Shown piece by piece: positions 20,440-31,122 of a stretch of 64,000 nucleotides of DNA. A program made the position numbers and the translations under genes. Numbering within the stretch: position 1 is the stretch's first letter; every line of letters begins with the position of its first letter. Source of the DNA: Semisulcospira habei (Eukaryota > Mollusca > Gastropoda > Semisulcospiridae); contig BTPG01000007.1 in assembly GCA_036245525.1 (NCBI GenBank), forward strand, positions 120,236,132-120,300,131, read 5' to 3'. The notes under the pieces are model-generated. The model was not told the DNA's origin, did no database searches, and saw only the letters and a list, made by a program, of their open reading frames with translations.

Positions 20440-21378
20440 TTGGCAAATGGCGCCTGGGATGGACCCGAGACTGAGAGCAGTGCCAGCGCATCGCAATACG
20501 AGGGCAGTGATGACGAGGAGTTTGTTCCTGGCTCGAGCTCACCGGATTCAGAGGGTGTGTCGGCATCAATTGCTGGGATCTCTGACATAGACAGTATTGT
20601 ATCGACTATGTTAGATTTCATCAAAGTGGCAGGTTCGGGGTGGCCAGGTGTTGGTGACGCTAGTACCAGCAAGGTGCAGTGTGCGTTAGGGGGTGGCAAT
20701 GAGAATGTGGATAGGCAGGAGGAACATGATGCTGGAAACAGTGGGGAAAGAGCACTTACAGAAGAAACAGGTGTGCACGTGTCGCAGAGAGGGAAAGGAA
20801 AGTACAAATGGGACAAGAAACATGCATGCAAAATGTGTGGCAAGCTTGTCTTGAAAATGAGCACGCACTTACAAGATGTCCATGCAGATGAGGCAGACGT
20901 TGCTAAAATTTTGTCGATGAAAAAAGGGACCAAGCAGAGACGTCGAGCATGGATCAGACTACAAGATGAGGGTGATTACATGCATAACGTTGCTGTTCTT
21001 GAAAACAAATCCGGATGTTTGATTCCTAAGTATCGCACCAAAACTAGTAAGGTAGACGACCTCGCCTGTAGCCATTGCAAAGGGCTCTATCAAAAAAAGC
21101 TGATCTCTGTACACTCAAAACGTTGCTGTCAGAAGCCAGGAGGGTTTCAGATCACTCGGCGAGGAGACGCCGCGCGCCGTGGTCGCCTAATGCTTCCAAT
21201 ACCCTTAGACGTTGAATTTTCATTCTACCACAAGGTCTTGGCTAGCCAGAGAGATGATGAGATAAGCCGTCTCATCAGAACTGACCCCTTGCTTCTTGAG
21301 TATGGAAAGAGATTATTTGACCGCAGGGACATTGAAGAACACACGGCTGACAAATCAGCTCCAGGATGCGGGAGTTAG
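20440..21378 (+). CDS. Zinc-finger N-terminal part of a recombinase-like protein
   Basis: The coding exon probably starts at 20440, after a polypyrimidine tract and CAG (TTTCTTTCTTTCTCCAG). The open frame extends upstream but reads intron-like. The order is: an acidic Ser/Glu-rich segment, then WDKKHACKMCGKLVLKMSTHLQDVH (a C2H2 finger), then SMKKGTKQRRRAWIRLQDEGD, and a second Cys/His cluster (ACSHCKGLYQKKLISVHSKRCC). The layout matches a family that I know from fish, coral and mollusc genomes, in which these fingers precede a tyrosine-recombinase-like domain. The frame closes at 21378, while the expected continuation is in the frame of 21366-22853. Confidence 0.7.
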   Translation: MANGAWDGPETESSASASQYEGSDDEEFVPGSSSPDSEGVSASIAGISDIDSIVSTMLDFIKVAGSGWPGVGDASTSKVQCALGGGNENVDRQEEHDAGNSGERALTEETGVHVSQRGKGKYKWDKKHACKMCGKLVLKMSTHLQDVHADEADVAKILSMKKGTKQRRRAWIRLQDEGDYMHNVAVLENKSGCLIPKYRTKTSKVDDLACSHCKGLYQKKLISVHSKRCCQKPGGFQITRRGDAARRGRLMLPIPLDVEFSFYHKVLASQRDDEISRLIRTDPLLLEYGKRLFDRRDIEEHTADKSAPGCGS

Positions 21379-22853
21379 GGAGACTATTAAAGATTATCAG
21401 AGTGAGGTCAGAAATGAAAATCGCAAGTTTAAATGCTGTGATCAATTCAGCTAGCTTTGATCATGTTGTCCTGGCTGTAAAAGAGCTAGCAGATTTTGAT
21501 GAGGACACACATCAGTTCAAAAAAGGCAATCTCGCAATGCGCATAGGCCATGCTTTGAAAAAGTGTTCACAGATCAAACAGTCACAGGCATCCAAACAGC
21601 TTGGGCAGGGTTCAGACGACAGGTGGCGACAGGAGCTCTCTGAGGCGCAACGGTTTGACTCTGTCTTCAACGGGGACTGGTATGATTGTGTGTCCGCTAC
21701 AGCAGCCCAGTCGGTCGGGAAAATGACCATGAACAAACCCAAGCTGATCCCATCATGTGAAGATGTGAGGAAGGTCCAACAGCTTCTTGAGACAAGGATG
21801 GTTTCGGAAGATTATCCGACAGTGGTTAAAGCAACTCTTTGTGCTGTATCACTTTTCAACCGAAAACGAGGGGGAGAAGTTCAGAGAATGAAGGTGTCAG
21901 ACTTCCAGAATGCTAAGATTGGATCGATCACCAATCAAGATATCTTGAAAGGTCTCACAGAGGTTGAGAAGAAAATGGTGAATCATTTTCAGCGAGTGGA
22001 AATCAGAGGCAAGTTTAATAGGAGTGTTCCCGTTTTGCTGACGAAGAAGATGATGACAACTGTGGACAGAATCCTTCAAATGAGGCAATCAGTGCCAGCT
22101 CTCGCTGATTCCCAGTACATCTTTGCCACACCTTCTGGTCAGAGGCCTTACAGAGGCCATGATGTTCTGAAGGCCCATGCCCTAGAAGCAGGGGTGTCAT
22201 ACCCAGCCATGTTCACATTTACTCAGTTGCGGAAGCAGGTTGCAACTTTGGCTCAGTCAATGGCCATCTCGGAGTTAGACCAGGATCAGCTGGCAGATTT
22301 CCTTGGCCATGATATTCGGATACATCGCCATATCTACCGCCAACCTCAAGACGTCCTTCAAAAGGCAAAAGTGGCAAAGATTCTTCTGTCAGTTAACAAT
22401 GGGATGACAGATTTTGAGAGTTGCATTAGAGCTGAGCTGGGCGATGATGAAGAGATTGACTTTGACAATGAAGACACATCAGGAACTGGCACAGAGGTCT
22501 CGGGGGGAACAGCACCTGTGAATGAAGCAAGTAGCAAGTCAGCAACACAGGAATCGATGAGCATGACGGAGAAAAGACGTCCAGAGCCTGATGACAATCT
22601 AGATAGTTTTGATGATGACAGTACTGCGTCAGCTCCTGTTCGAAAGAAAGCTAGATTTACAAGGAAACCATGGGGGGAAGCTGAAGAGAAAGCTGTTCAA
22701 ACTCGTTTCAAGACACACCTCGTCATGAACAAACTTCCTGGAAAGGCCGAGATACAGTATGCAATGGCAGAGGAACCTGCACTTAGACATAGGCGCTGGA
22801 CAAACATTAAGGATTACGTCCGCAACAGACTGAAAAAGTTACAAAAGAAATGA
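21366..22853 (+). CDS. Tyrosine-recombinase-like domain with SANT-like C-terminus
   Basis: The open frame has 495 codons from the first ATG, but family resemblance begins about five codons upstream of it (QISSRMRELGRLL), so the ATG is not the true start. Motifs by residue: NRKRGGEV (R168, the RxxE box), GKFNRSVPVLL (K216 in a beta hairpin), TQLR (T286 and R289, where most recombinases have HxxR), LGHD (H315) and HIYR (Y324). That is a nearly full R-K-xxxR-H-Y catalytic set. The last 60 residues (WGEAEEKAVQTRF...LPGKAEIQ...RRWTNIKDYVRNRL) look SANT/Myb-like. It could be a Crypton-like transposase or a domesticated relative. It is unrelated in detail to the DIRS recombinases further right. Confidence 0.75.
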   Translation: MRELGRLLKIIRVRSEMKIASLNAVINSASFDHVVLAVKELADFDEDTHQFKKGNLAMRIGHALKKCSQIKQSQASKQLGQGSDDRWRQELSEAQRFDSVFNGDWYDCVSATAAQSVGKMTMNKPKLIPSCEDVRKVQQLLETRMVSEDYPTVVKATLCAVSLFNRKRGGEVQRMKVSDFQNAKIGSITNQDILKGLTEVEKKMVNHFQRVEIRGKFNRSVPVLLTKKMMTTVDRILQMRQSVPALADSQYIFATPSGQRPYRGHDVLKAHALEAGVSYPAMFTFTQLRKQVATLAQSMAISELDQDQLADFLGHDIRIHRHIYRQPQDVLQKAKVAKILLSVNNGMTDFESCIRAELGDDEEIDFDNEDTSGTGTEVSGGTAPVNEASSKSATQESMSMTEKRRPEPDDNLDSFDDDSTASAPVRKKARFTRKPWGEAEEKAVQTRFKTHLVMNKLPGKAEIQYAMAEEPALRHRRWTNIKDYVRNRLKKLQKK

Positions 22854-23665
22854 ATCGAGGTTCCCCGCCACTCGCGGCATTTTCGATTTCATACAGATTT
22901 ATTACATGAGTGTTATTATTGGGGTGGTTTCAGCATGTATAGCCTGCTTTTTTTTTTTTTTTTTTTTTTTTTATCTGATGGACGCCTGGATCATTTGTGA
23001 CCCTCTCTCACAAAATCAGTCTTAAGAACTCGCATTTTGGATGTTTTGACATATATACATTATGAAAACTACAGTGTTTGCTGATTACTGTGATATATGA
23101 CTGTATGCTGTAGTGCAAAAATTGTAAAAGCTGTTAAGTGTTTAAAGTTGTTAAAGCCTCCGGCGGCCATTTTGAGAAAACAGCCTGTGAAGTTTCTGTG
23201 TGCAGCATAATTGGGGCCAAGGGCAGACTTTTAAAATCATTTTTTACCTATTTAACGGCATTTTTCATGATAAAGATTTTACCCATACGATACTTTGGTG
23301 TATGTAGAATACATTTCTCCCAAAAAGTGAAAATGCCCCAGATTGACCCCCACCACATATTATTGCGTGTAGTGCTGATTGGCTCGCTGCGAGTTAAGAC
23401 TGGTTTCGTGAGAAAGGGTCACATTTTGTATACTGTATAACCTTTGGATTTGCAAAACGAAACAGCCGGCTGGGGACAAAAGACAATATAATAAGATAAG
23501 AAAACCATTGACAATGGCGGGGGCGGGCGGATCATTTTGTAATAAATTATACTGCATGCCATTTTAAAAACTCTGCAAATGAAAGAATGGTTGGTTGTAC
23601 TGCATACCATTTTAAAAACTCTGCAAATGAAAGAATGGTTTGTTGTTTGTTGGAGACGAAAGACG
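22854..23665. other. Presumed 3' flank, no second gene
   Basis: It contains a T run (about 22951-22972) and two tandem 48-bp units at about 23550-23646 (CTGCAAATGAAAGAATGG in each). No further coding region is supported. Confidence 0.5.
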
Positions 23666-23743
23666 TTAAATAAAGGCTGAAGTTTCAAGTGATTTCTTAT
23701 GTTGTCAGTTAATTAATTAATGTCAGTGTTCTGTTCTGTCATT

Positions 23744-24297
23744 TTAACTCATTCTACCCCAAGATCGGAATCCCCAAATGTTGAAGTCGTCTTCAGAAGA
23801 CTGCGTTGCAGTGCAGGACACAGATCCACCATGATGGTTCAAGGGTGATGCCAGAATAGCTTGGCGCCCATAGGCACCAAGCTATTCTGGCATCACCCTT
23901 GAACTATCATGGTGGATCTTTATTTTGCTGGGGTAGAATAAGTTAAGCCCAAATGTTGAAGCCGTCTTCAGAAGATTGCGTTGCAGTGCAGGACACAGAT
24001 CCACCATGATGGTTCAAGGGTGATGCCAGAATAGCTTGGCGCCCATAGGCGCCAAGCTATTCTGGCATCACCCTTGAACTATCATGGTGGATCTTTATTT
24101 TGCTGGGGTAGAATAAGTTAAGCCCAAATGTTGAAGTCGTCTTCAGAAGACTGCGTTGCAGTGCAGGACACAGATCCACCACGATAGTTCAAGGGTGATG
24201 CCAGAATAGCTTGGCGCCCATAGGCGCCAAGCTATTCTGGCATCACCCTTGAACTATTGTGGTGGATCTTAAATTTTGCTGGGGTAGAATAAGTTAA
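23744..24297. repeat. Three-unit tandem TTAA MITE
   Basis: TTAA occurs at 23744, 23943, 24118 and 24294. The first unit is 199 bp with the full CTCATTCTACCCC left end. The next two are about 175 bp and nearly identical. Each holds one hairpin (23833-23908, 24008-24083, about 24183-24258). The paralogous locus at 393-607 has one unit only. Confidence 0.9.
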
Positions 24298-24351
24298 GTG
24301 TTCGTTTCTTCGTCTGGGTCTTTTTCTATCTTTGATATTTTTTCACACTTT

Positions 24352-24588
24352 TTGACCCGCATCATAGTCATACTGAGGCTAATAGCTTCAAATTTGTTCA
24401 CTGCCATAATTCTATGCAAGCTACATTACAGTACTTACAGATGAGGACATAGACCAATGGCTTTAGTTCAAGGGTGGTGCCACAATAGCTTGGCGCCTAG
24501 AGGCACCAAGCTATTCTGGCACTAACCCTTGGACTATTTCAGTTACACTAGTTGCACACACTGGTGTATTCCGAATGATAAGGGTTAA
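24352..24588. repeat. TTAA/CCC-type MITE, uninterrupted copy
   Basis: The left end TTGACCCGCATCAT and right end ATGATAAGGGTTAA are imperfect inverted repeats. The hairpin with GGTGCCACAATAGCTTGGCG lies at about 24463-24540. It is the paralogue of the split element at 662-5022. Confidence 0.75.
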
Positions 24589-25179
24589 TATTCAAAATGC
24601 TCTGTTGCTGTTTGTCTGAAACTCCAGAGTACCCAAAAACACACAAAAAAAGTCCTTTAATTTCCAGAATACATTATGTTGATTCTCACATCAATGCCAT
24701 GATAAACTGTTTTGCTTCAGAAGGACAAAACGCAGCAATGTTTAAAAGATTTCCTCTGTAAAAATCATAATCGAAAGGTTTCGGGCCAGTGTTTATTGAA
24801 TTTTGCACCATACAATGTAAAGAATGTTAAAGCACACATACACATTTAAGTTGGGGAAAAAAATTAATGTTAAAAAGAAGTATTCCATGAACTTGACCTT
24901 ATTACAGACGCCTACTGTTGTGAAGACACCCATTTTGACTGTAATGCCAGTCAGTTTTGTGTGAGAGAGACACCCACCCACTTTATTGGCAGAAACCCAT
25001 TTTTTCAGCATCTAGTGCCTCTGTTTCTAGAAAATGTCTATTTTATTTTAAGTTATAGAGCTTAGTTATAAGGTGAGTTCTAAACATTCGCATCAATTCC
25101 AGAGCCCTAGAATAAATAGAAATATGGGAACCCATTTTCACATGAAATGGTAGGTAACCCACTGTGAGGCTTATGTGCG

Positions 25180-25180
<1 letters not shown>

Positions 25181-25246
<66 letters not shown>
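25181..25246. repeat. (GT)n(GA)n microsatellite
   Basis: A GT tract runs directly into a GA tract. Confidence 0.9.
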
Positions 25247-25248
<2 letters not shown>

Positions 25249-25402
25249 ATTGCTCCTTGTAAATCAACGTATGTTTGTTGTTTGAAGTTGTTGTTGTATG
25301 TTTGTTTTGTATTTTGCTTTGTGTTTCATTACTGCGATTGTAAAGCGCCTTAGTCACCTTAGTGATTAGGCACTACAAATTCCCTTTATTATTATTATTT
25401 TA
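25247..25402 (+). repeat. LINE/SINE-like 3' tail
   Basis: GTAAAGCGCCTTAG...GGCACTACAAATTCC followed by (TTA)n resembles the conserved 3' end of CR1/L2-type elements, which end in short tandem repeats. No coding part is attached. Confidence 0.5.
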
Positions 25403-26409
25403 AGTACCATTACGCGTAAATGCGGAATCTGAATTAGACACGTTTCAGCACCATTTGTGTTTATGTTGCCTTGTCGACACAGCTCAGTAATGAACTTTAA
25501 GACAGCACTTTGGGCCGACACTGACGCAGCAAATGCACACGTTATCGCCGCACTTATTTATTATGTGCAGCCGTCAGCGTGTCAGTCCATTTTTAGCCGT
25601 TTCTCGTACTGATCAGTAGCCACCTTTGTATTTCTAGAACGGAGTGGAGTCCGGCATCCTCAGGTTACTTGCCGCTATGAAGACGACCTGTGCTGAACTG
25701 GCCGGATTGCCCTGTGTCTAAATGAACCATAACTAGACCTGTGTGTAGCGTTTCGTAACCGTGTGATACACTTCGGAAGTGTATCTTTGAACAGTTACGG
25801 CGGTAGTGGGCCTTCAAAGCATTTTTTTTTTTGGAGGGGGGGGGGGAGGGGGGTTACGGAATCCCTGGAACACCACCCCCCCTCTCAGATCCGCCCATGC
25901 CCACCATGTCAGTGTAAAGCTGACATCATATATAAGCTATTTCATTCAGTACTGTTAGTACTTACTTACTGATCCGCCTCTAGGAAAAATTCGATGTCAA
26001 CAGCCGGGACATCTTACTAGTAATTCAGTCCAACCAATCAGCCTGGATGCTCGGGCAAAATCATCCAATAATGAACAAATTTTCCACCAATCACATCGCG
26101 TCATTTCACGTGGGGCGATATTTCTGCTATCTGACTGGTTGAAATTAGTCCGAAGCATAATTATTTACTCCTAGGATTAATCGAATTTGTCCAAGGATAA
26201 ACTATTTAGGCCTAGCATTAAATATTTTGACCTTGGCTGAATCAGTCAGTTAGGCCGCTAGGCTGAATCAATCACTGAGTTACAAGTGCCCCCCAAAATA
26301 GGGGACATTAAAATATCAGCTTGAATTACCGTCTATAGGTCTCAGTAAAGATATACTGGTGGCTATCTAGAATGACATGCAATGTCCTAATACGAGTCTT
26401 TACTAACTG
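25403..26409. other. No gene seen
   Basis: Unique-looking sequence with a G run near 25836-25856. Open frames are short. Confidence 0.5.
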
Positions 26410-26442
26410 AATCAAACGTTGCCGCTACGGCAAAAGAAACAC

Positions 26443-27093
26443 TTCAGAGTCTGCGGTATAGAGTCAATGAACTCATCATCGCCAGCGTCACTCCGAGTGA
26501 CTACCGCCTGGCCTCAGTCCTTCCCGCGCGCTTCCAGAGGGGGTGGCATTGCCATCACTGATCTACAGGGACTGTCTTTCTGCTCACCTCTCCTTCTCTC
26601 AGTCTCTCCCTTTCAGTTGCTCATCCCTCTTTGAATCTGTTGAGGCCGTAGCAACACTCCCTGGCCAGTCTCTCATCTTCTCATGTATCTATCGCCCCCC
26701 CCCCCCCCCCCCCCTTCCGAGCTCTCGAACCATTACTCACAAACGACATGTTCCTCACCGAGTTCGACCTCCTCCTCGACCATTACAGCACACCGACCCG
26801 GAAAACACATTCTTCTTGGCGACTTCAACTTCCGCTTCGACAAACCCGACCACCCTGACACAAAACGCCTTTGCACGTCACTTTCAAACCACAATCTTAC
26901 ACAACACATCACTAAACCCACCCCCGACTCGGCCACACCCTCGACTGGATCATCACCCGCACCTCAGATCAACTCTTTCTCGACTCTGACACCTCCTCTG
27001 TGCTCCCCTCTGACCATCTCGCTATTCAGTCTCGTCTCCCCCAACCTACCTCCCCCGAAAAAAAAAAACCAAGCTCCTTGTCTCTCGTCGTAA
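26443..27093 (+). pseudogene. LINE endonuclease fragment
   Basis: FPRASRGGGIAITD and FSCIYRPPPPP (frame 1) and then LLGDFNFRFDKPDHP (frame 2) are endonuclease motifs. The two frames are separated by a C run at about 26695-26714. The N-terminal part is missing or decayed. Confidence 0.65.
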
Positions 27094-27146
27094 TCTAAAT
27101 TCTGTCAAACGAGAGAGTTCACTTCGACGAAGCTGTCGACCTTCTC

Positions 27147-28153
27147 TTGGACCCCAACCCCTCTCCTGATCTTGCATCCCACTTCGATTTCTCCCTTCGA
27201 AAGCTCCTAGACACCCATGCCCCTGTCACCATCTGCTCCATGCCCAATCGACTCCCCTCAACCTGGCACACTGACGACATAGCTGAGGCCAAGCGTGAGC
27301 GCCGACAAGCTGAACGCCGCTGGCGCTTATCCGACCTCACCGTTCACAGACAGATCTTCCAAACCCCCAGATCCAAAGTATGCAGAATGATCTCCGACTC
27401 CAAACGTAAACACCTTCAAAACAAAATCCTGGAACCCACTTCTTCCAAACCCCCCTACGCTACCATGAACACACTCCTAGGCATTTCTAAAGACTCTCCT
27501 CTCCCCAACACACACAGCAAAGAAGAACTCCCGTCCGCCTTTTCCACCTATTTTTCTGACAAAATCCAAACTCTGCGCAACACACTCGATACTCTACCTT
27601 CTCCGCCTTGCCCTCCCAACCCCCCCCCCCCCCCTTTTCCGGCACTCCCCTCTCGTTCTTCCGCCCTGTCTCTTAAGATGAAGTTCTCAAGACCATGAAG
27701 TCTATGCCTTTCAAAACCTGTGAACTAGAGCCTCTCCCAGCTTCTCTCTAACGGGACGGCCTTCCAAAACTTTTGCCCTTCATTACCGACATCATCAACA
27801 CATCTCTAGAGAATGGCTCCGTCCCCGATATCTTCAAGTCAGCCATCGTCCGTCCTCTCCTAAAAAAACACAACCTCGACCCAAACGAATGCAAGAACTA
27901 TCGCCCAGTCTCCAATCTCTCTTTCCTGTCCAAGCTTCTTGAGAAGGTTGTTCTCAACCAGCTCAACCTCCACCTCGCCGACAACAATCTGCTCAGTCCC
28001 TTCCAGTCTGCCTATCGCAAACATCACAGCACTGAAACAGCACTTCTACATATCCTAAACGATCTGCTTCTCTCCACCGCTACACTGCACTCCTCCACTG
28101 CAGCATCTCCCTTCTTACGCTACTCGATCTCTCTGCCGCCTTCGACAATGTAG
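27147..28153 (+). pseudogene. LINE linker and RT fingers
   Basis: 27147-27698 reads through the linker (WHTDDIAEAKRERRQAERRW, SKRKHLQNKIL). A second open block, 27773-28153, carries the RT fingers (CKNYRPVSNLSFLSKLLEKV, FQSAYRKHHSTETALLH). A frame change near 28110 precedes the palm. Confidence 0.75.
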
Positions 28154-28845
28154 ATCACTCTATCCTCCTCCACCACCTTCACCACTCCTTTGTCATCACT
28201 GACTCTGCTCACTTCTGGTTTCTCTCCTACCTCTCCGACAGACAGCAGTCCGTCACCATCGACGGCGTCTCCTCTAACCCAATCAGACTCTCCTGCGGAG
28301 CTCCACAGGGGTCCGTCCTGGGCCCGGTCCTTTTCACACTCTACACCTCTCCCCTGTCCAACATCATCCAGTCTCATCACATACACCACCACCTCTACGC
28401 TGACGACTCATAACTATTAGACAAAGACAAACTCGACAACACTTAGTCACTACTGACTCGCACGGCTGACTGCAGCATCTCCCTTCTTACGCTACTCGAT
28501 CTCTCTGCCGCCTTCGACAATGTAGATCACTCTATCCTCCTCCACCACCTTCACCACTCCTTTGTCATCACTGACTCTGCTCACTTCTGGTTTCTCTCCT
28601 ACCTCTCCGACAGACAGCAGTCCGTCACCATCGACGGCGTCTCCTCTAACCCAATCAGACTCTCCTGCGGAGCTCCACAGGGGTCCGTCCTGGGCCCGGT
28701 CCTTTTCACACTCTACACCTCTCCCCTGTCCAACATCATCCAGTCTCATCACATACACCACCACCTCTACGCTGACGACTCATAACTATTAGACAAAGAC
28801 AAACTCGACAACACTTAGTCACTACTGACTCGCACGGCTGACTGC
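28097..28845 (+). repeat. Exact 372-bp tandem duplication inside RT
   Basis: 28097-28468 is repeated as 28469-28840 with no difference that I could see, and the shared sequence extends a few bases at each edge. The unit covers the RT palm from LLDLSAAFDNV to YADDS and the following segment. Its length is a multiple of three, so the frame is kept. Confidence 0.9.
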
Positions 28846-29039
28846 TACGAAGATGTGAAAAAATGGATGACAGCAAACCAACTTAAACTGAATGACGACA
28901 AAACGGAAGCTATGCTGGTAGGCACTCGTCAGAAACTCTCCCAGCTCCCCCCTCTCTCCATCTTCAACTCGACAGCACCCCCATCCCCCTATCTGACTCG
29001 GCCAAGAACCTAGGCGTTATCATCGAATCCTCTCTTTCC

Positions 29040-29615
29040 ATGACCAGCTTTTTCTCTGCCACGGCGCAGGCATGCTATTTCCACCCTCGTCGCATCAGTC
29101 AGATCAGAAAATACCTCACCATCGAAGCTGCCACCAAACTGTCTGTCTCTCTCATCTTATCTCTCATCGACTATTGCAACTCTCTCCTTTCCGGCCTCCC
29201 TCACTCCACCACTTTCACTCTCCAGCGTGTCCAGAACAATGCTGCCCGCCTCGTTCTCAGAAAGAAGAAATCCAACCACATCACTCCCCTGCTCAAACTC
29301 CTTCACTGGCTCGCCATCCCCCAACGCATCCGATACAAGATTCTGTCTCTCTGCTACAAATCCCTTAACAACTTCGCTCCTACCTATCTCTCCAACTTAC
29401 TTCACCCCTACACTCCTTCCCGCTCCCTCCGCTCCGCCTCCGACCCTCTCCGCCTCCACATCCCCCGCACCAAACTCAGCATTTTTGGCCCCCGCTCCTT
29501 CTCCGTCTTCTCCGACGGTCTACGGTCCATCCACCTGGAACACTCTCTCTCCGTCAGAAACACTCTCTCCTCCTTCCAGTCCGCCCTCAAAACTGACCTA
29601 TTTCAACAGTTCTAG
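29040..29615 (+). pseudogene. LINE C-terminal region
   Basis: 191-residue frame with SLIDYCNSLLSGLP, LQRVQNNAARLVL, LHWLAIPQRIRYKI and an SALKTDLFQQF end, the classic C-terminus of CR1/L2 ORF2. The stop is followed by a ~200-bp 3' end. Confidence 0.8.
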
Positions 29616-29779
29616 CACTATAACATCACCACACTCCCCCGTGACCCCAAGCTGACTGTCGTAATGTATTTGTAGTATTTTTAGTACGTGAGTCATTGTC
29701 AAAAGCGTGCGCATGTGTGCGCGAGTTGTGAGTGCGCGCTTAGAGTTCTAATTATTATAAGCGCATTATAAATACCGTA

Positions 29780-29833
<54 letters not shown>

Positions 29834-29924
29834 TAATGTATACAGGCCGCCGGTTCAATCAAGACCGAACCGCAAGTCAAATCGCATTTGCCAGCGATAT
29901 AGCAGGCGGCCTACAGGACAGCTC

Positions 29925-30120
29925 ATTGAACCCTTTTGATTCTGATACCGTCACACTAATGATTGAAATTATTCTGACCGGGTAGTTCAACGGTGGTGCA
30001 GGACTGAATAGTTTGGCGCCTGACTGAGGCGCCAAGCCCGCTACTCGCAGTGATTCCCCCGGCCTGGCACGGCAACCGCGGCCCGGACGTGAGTAACCGG
30101 CTTCCCGAGCCCTATAAAAG
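29925..30120. repeat. Decayed TTAA/CCC-type MITE
   Basis: TTGAACCCTTTTGATTCTGATA resembles the left end of the 10560 copy. GTAGTTCAACGGTGGTGC and TTTGGCGCCTGACTGAGGCG show the hairpin core. The right half is GC-rich and unrelated. Confidence 0.5.
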
Positions 30121-30151
30121 ACGATCAAACTTCAAAAGTACAAAGTTACTT

Positions 30152-30701
30152 GTTTGGCATCCTGTCTTGGAAGACAATGGGTATATGCGCTTGCTGGGTC
30201 AGTCACTGGAGTGACCTCTCCAGGGCGCAAGCCTGGGCGAAGTGTATGGAGATCCTGGGGTGCCCAGTCGTCAAGATCCCCCTCTCGGCCTCGCTGATGT
30301 ATCCAAAGGAATGCAAAGCAGTACGTTTGGCACCAGTTTGGCTGCAGGAACTGCCAGAACAGTGCGTGAATACAGGCAGCTGTCTGCCTTCGGGGCTCCA
30401 CTCCTGATTTGAAAGGTTTACTCCCCCACATTTGGCCGTTGGATCCAACCTGATCTCCTCCGTCCTCTAGCCGTTGGCTGTCAGAAACAGCTCATCCGCC
30501 TAGTGGTGCAATGTGAACACCACCCCCTCACGTGGTTTAGCCCACCAGCTGAGGTGGTTTGCCAGGGTGTGGCGCTTGGAGCCAGCACGTGAGAGATTAA
30601 GGAGATGGATGAGGACCAGTGATGCCCGTCCGTCCTATGTAGGACGCAGCTGCCGAACAGCAAAGGTCAGTGCTACCTCTATCCAGAGCCCCCTACACCC
30701 C
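30152..30701 (-). mobile_element. 550-bp retroposon, copy 1
   Basis: It is flanked by a perfect 12-bp duplication ACAAAGTTACTT (30140-30151 and 30702-30713). It is nearly identical to 39629-40179 apart from a 4-bp indel. On the - strand it starts GGGGTGTAGGGGGCTCTGG and ends GGATGCCAAAC. No intact ORF is convincing. Target duplications of 9-12 bp suggest LINE-mediated retroposition. I do not recognise the family. Confidence 0.8.
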
Positions 30702-30713
30702 ACAAAGTTACTT

Positions 30714-31107
30714 AGTGCTGTACGAAAACAACAGGCACACTATTGGAGACGGCAATGTCAGTCATCATTCAGTAAAAGATTTTAAATTAAGTCATAAGTC
30801 TATTATGTATCAGTAAATGTATATTCCTTTGACGCCGGTCAGTCATGTCTGGCGTGATCCAGGTCAGAAGATGTCTTGTCTTGATTTCTTTTACGAAAAT
30901 GACATCAACTCGACTGTAGCCCGCCTGCGGAGAGACGTCAAAGGAAATTACATCATTGGCAAGTACCCCTCAGGCCCGCTTCAGGGTACACTGAATGGTT
31001 CCTTTGACCTCCCTCAGGCCGGTCTACAAGGGTCCGTGTAGCAAATCCCTTCGCCCAATAACTTATATCATACCACTGATCATGATGATCTTGAGTTAGG
31101 TTCTTAT
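30714..31107. other. Short unassigned stretch
   Basis: A 74-codon frame (30817-31041) ends NGSFDLPQAGLQGSV. It resembles nothing that I know. No gene is called. Confidence 0.3.
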
Positions 31108-31122
31108 AAGCCGTCATAAGAA

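Larger units (their letters stand above)
23666..25170. repeat. Second copy of a ~1.5-kb duplicated segment
   Basis: It aligns colinearly with 311-673 plus 4804-5575. The first copy is interrupted by the 4.1 kb LINE. This copy instead has extra MITE units. Both copies end at GT-rich simple sequence. Confidence 0.8.
26410..29833 (+). mobile_element. L2-like LINE, degenerate
   Basis: The order is a partial endonuclease, RT and C-terminal region, then a 3' end with TTATAAGCGCATTATAAATACC and an (ATT)n tail (about 29786-29833). The RT motif set (NYRPVSNLSFLSKLLEKVV, HSTETALLHILND, LLDLSAAFDNVDHSIL, GAPQGSVLGPVLF, YADDS) is that of the CR1/L2 group. Several frameshifts and a 372-bp internal duplication inactivate it. 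Confidence 0.8.

Noticed and set aside
23744..24297. Regularly spaced repeats resembling a CRISPR array
   Set aside because: The units are 175-bp MITEs with TTAA junctions and no short repeat-spacer pattern. The genome is eukaryotic.
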